Positions 55,419 to 64,000 of a stretch of 64,000 nucleotides of DNA are shown here, piece by piece. Position 1 is the stretch's first letter; every line of letters starts with the position of its first letter. A program made the position numbers and the translations under genes. The notes below the pieces were generated by a model. The model searched no databases, was not told the origin of the DNA, and worked only from the letters and a program-made list of their open reading frames with translations. The stretch comes from Holtermannia corniformis. Taxonomy: Eukaryota > Basidiomycota > Tremellomycetes > Holtermanniales. The stretch lies in the NCBI GenBank assembly GCA_001599935.1, contig BCIJ01000010.1, forward strand, positions 538,320 through 602,319, in the 5' to 3' direction.

Positions 55419-57677
55419 TCACGACCGCTTGGTGAGCTTGAGCTTGTACGGCGGGGGAGTGAGCGTCATGCCCTCTTTCATGTTGAGGACGCGCGCAGCG
55501 ATCTGTTGTGGCGTCTCGCCGGCAAAGTCGGGCTCGATGGAGACGTGGAACTGGTGGATCAGGTGGGAGACGAAGCAGACCATCTCGACTGAGATGAGTT
55601 AGTAAAATGAGGGTGGGGACGCCACGCACCCTCGGAAAACTTCTTGCCGATGCATCCGCGTTGACCGGACGAGAACGCAAAGAAGGCGTCGCGCGGCCAA
55701 TCCTTGTCGAGGAAGCGCTCGGGGCGGTACGTCTCGGGGTCCGACCAATAGTGGGCTGCGATGTGAGTCTGCCGATCGATGAGCTAGATCTAGCTCACGG
55801 TTGCGGGCTGTCGGGCGTCAGCGCGGCACCAGTGGAGACGGTACGCACACATTGCGGGCTGGTCGACAATGACAAAGCTGCCCTTCTCGACGAGCGCCTG
55901 GTGCTTTGTGACATTGCCGGCGTCATCCCAGGTCGAGTACGGGATCACCACGTCCTCCATTGCAGCCTTGGGCGTGTACAGCACGATATCGCGCATGCGC
56001 AAACCTTCAAACAAGCAGGCGAGAGTGTGCGTCAGGAGGGGAAAGTCGCGGTAGGACTGCGCGTGTCAACTGCCAAGGCTTGGCTTTGATAGCTCGGGGT
56101 TGGAGACGTACCGGCGTGTGTCCGTCGGGCCATACGCTGGCAATGTGTCGGTAGAGCTTGTCTTGTTCGTCTGGGTAGGTTGCAAGAAAGGTGATGCAGA
56201 CCGAGATGGCGTGCGAGCTCGTCTCGTGGCCGGCGCTGGACGGTTGGTGCTGCGGTTGGCGGATGCTGACGACTCACAGGAGCAAGATGACTGCGGCGGG
56301 TTAGTCGATTGATGGGTCTCGCGATAGACGTACACATGTTGCCATTCACATCGTCCTCGCTGAGCCCAACCAGGCCCTTGCTGGTACCTGCCGCCCGTTC
56401 CGCCTCGATCTGCGCACGGACGAGAGCCTCGAACAGCTGGCTCGGCTTGGAGTCGTCGTCAATACCGCTACGCTCGATTGCAGCTCGCTTCTCCCGTGCT
56501 AGGCGAAACAGGTGGGCGTGGAGAGACTTTTTCGCAGCGTAGATCCGGCGGTGGCTGTCAAGGTGAGTTGCTGGCTGATGCAGCTCGAGCGACGCACGAC
56601 TTCCAGGGCGAGTTGCGGAGGACGACCTAGGGCGGTCAGGCTTGGGCAAGGCGAGGTAGCGACTGACCTCTGGGACGAGCACGATCGGGACGAGGTTGCG
56701 GTCGACAATGTCCATGGCTTCTTCAAAGTTGACTGCGGGTGTCAGTTCGCATGATGCACAGCTCGGCGTCGACTCGCGCTCCGTCTCGCTGTCCGAGGGC
56801 GGGACCCGCCATGGCCTGGGCAGCGTCAGTACGCTCCGGGCTGCTTGACGCACATCTGGAAGCCAAACCCGGTGTCGGCTGGGAGGTCAGCGCTCGAAGT
56901 TTGCTATTGAGCACGCACATATCACCAGGAGCGTCAACTGGCAGAGCTGTCAGCCTGGCGACAAACGCAACAGCACGCACCCGTGTCACTGCCCACTCGA
57001 GGTTGCGCACGATCCCTCCCTCGTCGCCGATCGCCTCGCTCTGCTTCATCACGAGCCACGCACGCTTCATGGCTTCCCACACGGCACTATTAACCCGCTC
57101 GCTGAAGCAGTGCTTGACAACTTCGCGGTGACGCTTCCACTCGTGGCCTTCGGACAGGACGAGGTTCTGGCCGTACATTGCGATCGACTGATAGAGCCAT
57201 TCCCATACTGGCTTTTGCAGAGCGACCGGCCGGGCGGTGAGAAAGTGGGCCGTCTGCGGGGAAGACGTGACGTAGGTCGGGTGAGGAGAAGTGAGCGAGG
57301 TGGTCGCAAGCAGGTCGGACCGCGCGGCGGCATACTCTGCTAGTCTCAGCACGGTGCAAGCCAAGGCTCGCGCACAGACTCTTCCAGGGATCGTTCAGAG
57401 TCATGTTTTTGGTTGGGTAAACGAACGGGATATGGATCCCCTCACCGCGCATGGGGTGGATAGGGACCGAGATGACAGAGTACCAGCCGGGAAGGGTGCG
57501 AGTACGCTGCGAGTGTCAGACGCCGGTGGGACTAGCCAGCGGCCGACTTGCCCAGTTGACGGCGAGCTGGGCGTACGCAAACGGGACGAGCTTGGCGATG
57601 ACGACGGCTGCGAGCAGGGTGTAGATTGCATAGGGCGCCTTGTCCACCAGCGTGAAGAGTGAGTCTTGCAGCAGCAT
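55419..57677 (-). CDS. Cytochrome P450 monooxygenase, tandem copy 2
   Basis: Paralogue of copy 1, 260 bp upstream of it on the same strand. ATG 57675-57677 gives MLLQDSLFTLVDKAPYAIYT and LLAAVVIAKL, an ER anchor. The first intron (57551-57507) starts GCAAGT and ends CGCAG, a GC-AG intron, and joins AVNW to RTRTLPGWYSVIS. Then MRGEGIHIPFVYPTKNMTLN, QNLVLSEGHEWKRHREVVKH and CFSERVNSAVW. Downstream: LFRLAREKRAAIERSGIDDD, LFEALVRAQIEAERAAGTSK, SAGHETSSHAISVCITFLAT, the helix LACLFEGLRMRDIVLY (ExxR), PERFLDKDWPRDAFF, and haem loop FAFSSGQRGCIGKKFSE. It ends KLKLTKRS. The segment at about 56850-56550 is hard to splice by eye. Function unknown; the pair probably shares a substrate class. Confidence 0.84.
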
Positions 57678-58319
57678 GTTGTGGTTGCTAGTCAGCCAAG
57701 CCGAAGCAGACGCCGGGATTCGCAGTCGGATGGCCTGCGTCGGTCAAGAAGCATGGGCGCAGGCACCCATCGCCGGCGCGGTCTCTGTTCCAAACGGATG
57801 AGATGCCGCGCGGGTCAGCAGGGCGAGTCAGTCTAGGTCAGTGCGGGTCAGTCGACTGTATCGGCAGAGGGATGAGCCCGGTCGCGGTCAGGGATGAGCG
57901 CTCGATCTCCTTTGGACTAGCCGGGTGGCACAGCGTGTGGCGGATGCATCCTATCCCGCTGTTGATCACGTCGTCCTCCACGGTTGTCTCTGCGGCCAGT
58001 GAATGCAATGCACGCAGCATGGCTGTACCATATGCACTTGATCGCATCGTACATCGTGTGCTCGCGCTAACCGGCACGCACACACTAAAGTTGACTGCCT
58101 AACCCCCACTGTCGGCGTTATCTCTGCGAAAACTGCGAAACTCCGGTGGTGCGTCGCCGGACCTGCCCTCCGCCGCCGTCGAGTGAGCGTCGCCAGCGAG
58201 AGCATTCTCCTTCTCCCTTGCCATCCCCGACACACCACAAGGAACGTCTGACGGATCAAAGCAGGCCACTGAAAAACACCCACTCGAAAACTTAAGAAAA
58301 AACTACAAAGACCCTCGAG
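57678..58319. promoter_or_regulatory. Divergent intergenic region upstream of P450 copy 2 and RPS27
   Basis: 642 bp. The RPS27-proximal end (about 58255-58319) is A-rich (GAAAAAC, CTTAAGAAAAAAC), as is usual just before highly expressed fungal ribosomal-protein genes. No other feature recognised. Confidence 0.4.
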
Positions 58320-59617
58320 ATGGTGAGTGAGAGCAATCGTGGGGTTGGGCGGATCGAGCGGCAACCGGTAGTGTTGGGGATGACCAGCGAGGATGGATGG
58401 TGCAGGGGACGGCAGTGGGAGTGCATGGCGTGAGATCGGCGGCGGCGGCGTAAAGGCAAGACGTCGACAAAACGGCGACGACGCGAATCGTGTGACCAGT
58501 CGAGATGGGCACTGGTATGCCGGGCAACCGTTCAACGCTCGACGCACCCTCCCGACCCACTCGCTCGCTACCACCACTCACTATCGCGTCAACTCTTCGC
58601 ATCCATCATTCAAGCACATGCACCGTACCGATCACGCCATCGACGCTGCCGCCGACCCGCCACCGTTCCGCTGCTGCTGCTGCCACACCTCTTGCCTGCC
58701 GTCCATCACCTCTGTGATCTGTCCTCGGCTCGCCACCCCGATTCCTTTGATGCCGTGCCCTGGATTCTTTTCGAGACCATACTGACCCAACTTAGACTCT
58801 CGCCGTCGACCTCCTCAACCCCTCGTCCGAGGCCCAGCTCCAAAAGCACAAGCTCAAGCGCTTGGTCCAGAGCCCCAACTCGTTCTTCATGGACGTCAAG
58901 TGCCCGGGCTGCTTCCAGATCACGTACGTGTCGTTTGTTACTGTCTGGCTTGAGGTCCGAGCTGGGCGCTGTGGCACTCGTATGCCTCGCTCCGTACGCG
59001 CCGCACGCTCTGGTCATGTTACCCTACGGCCGCCAGCACAATGTTGTCGAGCCTAGCACAATGTCGTCTTGAGCTCTCGCGCACAGCTTGACGGCGATGG
59101 TAGGACGCTTCGGTAGCTACGCACCGCCGCTATCAATCCGTTCTGCTCGCCCTTGGGCATTTGCGCCGAGATCGATCGTTCGTCTGCTGCCCGGTATTGC
59201 GTAGGGCTCGCCATCATCACTGTCTATGCCGAGGGCATAGGTGGACTGTGCACGCGCGCGTGCAGGTCGCGACGATTCACCCGCAGGTCGCCGCAAGCGA
59301 TCAGGTATCCCTCGGCTCGTCTTGGGTTCACGCCCTCGGCATGAAGGGTTCCGCAGGCTCTACGTTAGCTCGCACAGCCCTGCACACCTTCACGACAAAC
59401 GCGGTGCACTGTCTGCCCGCTCAAGTTCGTTGCCAATGCTGACGTTGCACAGTGTCGTGTTCTCGCACGCCTCGACCGTCGTCCAGTGCAGCTCGTGCGC
59501 CACCGTCCTCTGCCAACCCTCGGGTGGTAAGGCCAAGCTCACTGAGGGTGAGTCTTTTCCTGGATCCCAGGACTGCGCTGACGTGTCGCAGGCTGCTCGT
59601 TCCGCCGGAAGAACTAA
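58320..59617 (+). CDS. RPS27: 40S ribosomal protein S27 (eS27)
   Basis: 83 residues from four exons: 58320-58322 (only the ATG), 58796-58923, 59453-59547 and 59592-59617. The sum is exactly 84 codons. Sequence begins [21 protein letters not shown], then [20 protein letters not shown] and [23 protein letters not shown], ending GCSFRRKN. The C4 zinc finger is CPGC plus CSSC. Introns 1 (473 nt) and 2 (529 nt) are ten times longer than those in the rest of the window; the third is 44 nt. Long introns near the start codon are common in fungal ribosomal-protein genes and may carry enhancers or snoRNAs. Confidence 0.95.
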
Positions 59618-59815
59618 GTGCACCCGATCCACACTGCGATACCTTCGAGAGCACGCACGGTCGCACGAGAGGTTGTCATGGCATGGGACGGATGTGTATT
59701 GGTACATAGCGGGTCTGCATTCTCATAAAATCCATCATCGTCATGCCCTCGAGCGCTTCGTCATACGCACCGGAGTTGCCACCGAACGTTGTCATTGCTG
59801 CTGCGCTCAACGACC

Positions 59816-61622
59816 ATGTCGCTAGCGACAGCAAGGGCTGCACAATGCCGGATACCATTGCTGCTAGGTACAACGGTAGCAAGGCGAGCCATAACCAGCA
59901 GCTCGAGCCTGCAACGAGCACCCCCGCCAAAGTGTGCGTCCACCGGCGGCATGACGACGCTGACATCGGGCAGATCCCAAGGGCTTTGTGAAGACACCGA
60001 GACCTCCAGCAAGGCCATCGCCTGCTCTTGCACATGCATCTGACCCGTACCAAGAGACGGACCCAGCTCGCACACCCGTCTACATCCCGTCCGACCCGCG
60101 GGGGGTACTGCACGACACGCATGGTGCCAGACGGCTGCTCGATAACAGTGCTCTGGTCGTCGTGAGGTGTGTAGCTATCGACTGTAGGCGAGGCTGACTA
60201 GTCAGACAATTGGAGATGCTCAACGTTTTCATGGGCGTGCGTTGATGCGGTGACACAGAACGCGGCTGACATGGTACAGTTTGAGCAGGCGAATCGATAT
60301 GCCATTCTCTCTCCCGAGGTGAGCGGCTGCACTCTAAACGGATGTACTGACACCCCAGGGTGATCTTGTCGGCTAGTGGGTATCACCGCGTGAAGCAGGT
60401 GCTAATGACCGCAGTCTGGCCGAGGAAGAACGAGGCTTGCTGTCGACCGTCTCACGCCAAGCACTGCGCACACATCGGCCGTTTAGAAGTGTGGTCATGG
60501 ACCGTGAGGGCAAGCCCGTTCTCTGGGTGCGTTTGGGTTGCATGGTAGATACTGCTGAAGCTCACAGATCCGTCGCCCTTTTGCATTCATCAACTCTCGC
60601 ATCTTTGTGCATGCCGACGAGGGCGAGGGCGGCAGTCTGGTCGGCGAAGCTCAACAGTACGTCGACGCTGCAGCGGCCTTGCTAACGGCGCAGGCGTTGG
60701 CACCCGTGGCGTCGACGCTACGACCTGTTCCAGGCTCGCGGCACCGACGACTTTGCTCAGTTTGCCAAGATCGACAGCGGCTTTTGGGCCTGGGACTTTC
60801 ACCTCAAGGATCAGGATGATCGTGCGTAGACAAGGCGTAGCTGGGCTGACGACGCAGACCTGATGGCGACAATCAACCGCAACTTTGCCGGGTTTGGGCG
60901 CGAGCTGTTTACCGATACGGGTGTGTTGTTGAGATTGGACTGAGCTGACCTTCAGGCCAATACGCTATTCGGTTCGACGCAGCGGGCCAAGAGCTCGCTT
61001 TGCCGGCTGGATCGAGCGCACATGTGCAGGGACAGACGTTGATCCTGCCAGAGAAACACGTCGGCGGGTTGACGCTCGACCAACGGGCGATGGTACGTTG
61101 CTGAGCTGCTGGACGTGGGTTGACAGGCTAGACCTTGGCCACGGCGGTATCGAGTGAGTACCACGACGCTTTGGCATCGCTGCTGACGCCGCGCAGTCGA
61201 CTTTGACTACTTTTCGCGACACTCGGGCAGCGGGTGAGTGTTCAAGGGTGGCCACCGGCAAGGCTGAACCTCACAGCGGCATGGGCTTCCCGTTCATGTT
61301 CTGGGGCGGCAGCGGCTCGGACCACAACGCGTCGACACCTGCCAACGCTGATGACAACGCTGGCATCTCTCCTGGCGTCCTCGGTGGTGTTGGCGCGGCA
61401 GGAATGGATCAACCTGCGCGAGGCGGACCTGAAGACGACGCCTCGATCTACGGCCAGCAGGCGACCGATCCGCCACGAGCACCGGAACCACCTCGTTGGG
61501 ACGAGCTCGATGCTGAAGACTTTGGCGATCGAGTCGAGGACGAGCCGGTCATGCAAGATCCATGGGAGCAAATGTTTGGCGAGGGTCAGGGCGGGGAGGA
61601 CTGGGGAGGTGACGAGTGGTGA
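59816..61622 (+). CDS. AIM25: Mitochondrial phospholipid-scramblase-family protein (Aim25-like)
   Basis: Homologue of the scramblase/Aim25 family. Exon 1 (59816-59933) encodes a strong mitochondrial presequence, [20 protein letters not shown] and [18 protein letters not shown] intron joins it in phase to [11 protein letters not shown]. The core follows across many short introns: [141 protein letters not shown] and [20 protein letters not shown]. The scramblase W-x-P-W and the final calcium-loop-like acidic strand are visible. The C-terminus (about 61290-61622) is a Gly/Asp/Glu-rich tail ending GGDEW. Mitochondrial location is inferred from the presequence. Confidence 0.87.
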
Positions 61623-61955
61623 GCGATGCATGTACCTCTACTCGAACACCACGGCGTCAGCCAAGTTGCCTGATGATGGCTCACGATGATGCAGGCGATA
61701 AAGCTGAGCGGCAGAGGATTGATGCATTGTGTCGCCGCCCAATCCCAATTGTAGAGCCGGAAGAGACCGGCTCGACAGCAGAAGGCGACTGAGCATTGTA
61801 GGTGTCTCGATGTTGGTGCACGACTGACACTGCGCAGGAGTTTGACTTCACGTTGACCTAGCCGAGATGTATACCCCTTGTGCGACGCACAGACTAGCGG
61901 CTTGAGCGTCCCTCCTTTCGAGCTTGTCAACTGCAACGCACAGCATGCAACCACC
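61623..61955. other. Intergenic, nothing recognised
   Basis: 333 bp between the scramblase stop and the next plus-strand start. It should contain the promoter of the BTB-like gene. An in-frame ATG at 61878 precedes the chosen start and would add 26 residues. Confidence 0.35.
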
Positions 61956-62824
61956 ATGTCGCTCGAGTTCAGCCGATGGTCGCAACCGTCGGAAGGTAGC
62001 ATCGCCGTCGCCGTCGGCGACGCAACATTTTACGTGCCGAGCTTCTACCTCGCGGCGGACAGGTCAGTGCACGGATCCATGCAAGTGCTGATCCGCAGTG
62101 AGGTCTTTCGGACGATGCTGCAGGACGCCACGGTCGCAGCGACGGTCGATCTGTGCGACATCACACCCGAGCTGTTTGAGCTCTTCCTTGGCATTGTCAC
62201 TGGCGAGGAGACGTCGATTGAAGCCCGGAGCGATCTCAACCCCTATCTGTCCTTGCTCACGTTTACCGACAAGTATGCGTGTACGAGGACACACGAGCAG
62301 ATCAAGTCGTGGCTGCGCGCCTTTCTCGAGCGGCTCCCACGGCGAGAGATTGTCCAGCGCGCGCACAAGGTGACCGTTTTCGACATGTTCATCGCGGCCG
62401 CCAAGCACGATGATGTCCACCTAGCCCGATTGGCATTGTCAAGCTCGCTCATGTGCGACTGCACCCCGGACGTCGACGAGTGCGCCTGCGCGGATCACTT
62501 GGACCCGCACGCGTGGCCGCCGCCCATGGCGGAAATGGTCCCTTGGCTGTACTATGTCGCCATTGTCCAAGCATACCGCGGGCGGCATTCAACAGACGGC
62601 CTCAACCCGGCAACGCGAGCCGAGGTCGCGGCCGACTTTGAAAAGGCATACAGAAAGCATCAATGTGGGTGTCGACGGAGCAAACAAAGCTCATGTCTGT
62701 AGCCATCGTCTACCAGGCCAAGAAGCGGCGCCTGAAGCCAGCGGTGCGGTTCTCGGACAAGCAGATCAAGATCGATGGTGCGAGCGAGTCGGCAATGGTC
62801 GTGGCGGACGATGTGTTCTCGTAG
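61956..62824 (+). CDS. BTB/POZ-like domain protein, dispersed family member
   Basis: 264 residues from exons 61956-62062, 62099-62664 and 62703-62824; the total is in frame. Start ATG 61956 has an ACC context. Exon 1 reads MSLEFSRWSQPSEGSIAVAV, then GDATFYVPSFYLAAD; the joint continues SEVFRTMLQDATVAATVDLC, then LFLGIVTGEE and LLTFTDKYACTRTHEQIKSW. The BTB strand/helix order is clearer here than in the cluster copies at 14436-18618, and the first intron is at the homologous position. The C-terminal half has VPWLYYVAIVQAYRG (compare LPLHYYVSIMRAY) and ends QAKKRRLKPAVRFSDKQIKI and MVVADDVFS. Intron 1 is 36 nt and stop-free, so retention would keep the frame. The stop is 7 bp from that of the convergent helicase. 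Confidence 0.82.
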
Positions 62825-62831
62825 ATGTCAT

Positions 62832-64000
62832 TTACAGTAGCTGCGCGTTGCCTCTGCCCAGCAGGGCCACCTTTTTCTGATTGAACATGGGTATCTCGGC
62901 GAGCCACGCTTGCTGGATGACCGAGACGTTGCGCGCGTAGATGCCCGACGTGATCGCCTGGGCGCGTCAGTGGCGTCGAGAGGTCGAGTACGCACCAGCT
63001 CGTCGTAGATGATGGCCGGCACCTTTTTGCTCATGAGCGTTGACGACGGGTGGATCTTGGGGAACTGCGAGGGTCAGCGAGAGTCGGTCCAGCGAGTGCT
63101 CACCAATGAGCCGGTGGTCTGCTTGTACGTCCCGTCTGGCTGGACGAGTGCCGTGTTCATGTACAGGCCTTGGACGAGCGAGCGGAGGACGAGTTCGGTG
63201 TCGGTTCCGCTCGAGACGGTCCAGTCTTGGCCGTTGCCGTGGGCGAGGTCGCGCAGCTGATCGCGGATCTTGCGTGCGGCAGCGAGGGTCTTGCTGTTGA
63301 CGTAGTTTTCTCGGCACCAAGTGAGCACTCCGCCGACAGCCATGACCGCCTCGGCCGTCTTTGGGTGGTCGGCCAGCTCGTTGTACGCCTTGAAGACGTT
63401 GAGTGCGGTGAGGTGGTCGCCGTCGCGGTGGACAAAGCGTTGGCGGGCGATCGCAGCGAGGTCTCGCGTGTCGGCGCGGTCGATGAAGAGTGGGCCCGAG
63501 TTGGCAAGAGCGAGAATGTCGATAATCTCGAGCGGGCAGCCGAGGTCGAGCGAGGCGATGAGGATGCGCGAGTGGACGGGGTCGAGTGGGTAGCGGAGCA
63601 TGCGCCGGCCGAGGTCGGAGATGGAGTGTTTGTTGTCGAGCGCGCCGAGGCCAATCAGCAAGAGGTATGCGTCGATGACTGCAGGTCAGCGGGGCGACGT
63701 TCATCGAGACTTACTGAGCTCCTTGTCGGGCTGATCGAGGTAGTCAAAGTCGAATGGGTCCATGTTCATGGCGACAAGGGTGAGCACGGCGGAAGCGAGG
63801 TTGCAGCGTCGGATCTCGGGCACCGAGTCGCGCGGGAGGGCTCGATAGAGGTCGTGAGTATACAGGCGGTAGCACCAGCCGTCGCTCTGTGACGTTAGTG
63901 CGCGCGCAGCCGTTCGGGCACGTACCTCGCGCCCAGCTCGACCTGCACGCTGCATGGCAGAACTCTGGCTCACGGCCTGTTTCTTCAAGTGATCGAGGCC
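62832..64000 (-). CDS. DEAH-box RNA helicase, C-terminal part (5' end beyond window)
   Basis: ATP-dependent RNA helicase of the DEAH/RHA type; Walker motifs lie outside the window. From the right edge: DHLKKQAVSQSSAMQRAGRA + GRE, which is motif VI (QRAGRAGR). After an intron, GWCYRLYTHDLYRALPRDSV, PEIRRCNLASAVLTLVAMNM, DPFDFDYLDQPD; then the winged-helix/ratchet region GLGALDNKHSISDLGRRMLR and YPLDPVHSRILIASLDLGCP. The HA2 and OB parts follow (RQRFVHRDGDHLTALNVFKA, WCRENYVNSKTLAAARKIRD, LVLRSLVQGLYMNTALVQPD, FPKIHPSSTLMSKKVPAIIY). It ends ARNVSVIQQAWLAEIPMFNQ, KKVALLGRGNAQLL-stop. It lacks the usual AP-x-Y-Y end. Which DEAH subfamily (spliceosomal or ribosomal) cannot be decided from this half. 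Confidence 0.9.

Noticed and set aside
59676..60122. Minus-strand 148-codon open frame with hydrophobic segments
   Set aside because: It overlaps exon 1 and exon 2 of the scramblase gene on the opposite strand, whose presequence and splice joints are convincing; the hydrophobicity is a shadow.
1..64000. tRNA, rRNA, CRISPR or intact transposon
   Set aside because: No cloverleaf with B-box-like sequence, rRNA stretch, spaced repeat array, transposase or reverse transcriptase motif was recognised by eye; a dedicated tRNA scan was not possible.

Overview
The window is nuclear DNA from a fungus, most likely a basidiomycete and probably yeast-like. The evidence is tightly packed genes on both strands, moderately high GC, and very many introns of about 36-55 nt. 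These introns have GTGAGT/GTGCGT-type donors, a CTGAC/CTGAT-like branch site and TAG/CAG acceptors. The gene set is typically fungal: Zn2Cys6 and bHLH regulators, a Ytp1-family protein, DHA1 transporters and tandem P450s. No operons, bacterial promoters, CRISPR arrays, rRNA or convincing tRNA were seen. Most proteins had to be read across splice junctions, so exon boundaries given to the base are deduced by eye from splice signals plus frame continuity.

Layout. 1-2360: 3' part of ER glucosidase I (GH63). 2518-3653: mitochondrial ribosomal protein uL29m. 3845-6374: carnitine acetyltransferase. 6414-10377 (-): Rtc1/WDR24 of the GATOR2/SEACAT complex. 10720-13988 (-): Axl2-like cadherin-fold membrane protein. 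14436-18618 (-): a cluster of BTB/POZ-like genes, three intact plus one clear pseudogene; a dispersed relative lies at 61956-62824. 19101-23158: three short-chain dehydrogenases, two of them tandem duplicates. 24223-25031: two tandem small proteins of an unrecognised family. 25628-27816 (-): proteasome ATPase Rpt1. 28430-29026: small MGTRG-type protein. 29258-31194 (-): DHA1 MFS transporter. 32121-33554: secreted glycerophosphodiesterase.

33574-41838 is the most coherent functional block. It holds a biotin-dependent multidomain enzyme (biotin carboxylase, KipA-like, KipI-like, biotinyl), a LamB/YcsF (PxpA) protein, and a divergently transcribed amino-acid-transporter-family gene. I read this as a candidate fungal 5-oxoproline/lactam utilisation cluster.

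41994-43160 (-): bHLH factor. 44063-46263: Ytp1 family. 46426-49495 (-): large disordered, probably nuclear protein. 50092-52854: Zn2Cys6 regulator. 52951-57677 (-): two tandem P450s, the second with a GC-AG intron. 58320-59617: RPS27, whose first exon is only the ATG. 59816-61622: mitochondrial scramblase (Aim25-like). 62832-64000 (-): 3' part of a DEAH-box RNA helicase, cut by the window end.

Several convergent pairs end within 7-40 bp of each other, so their 3' UTRs must overlap.
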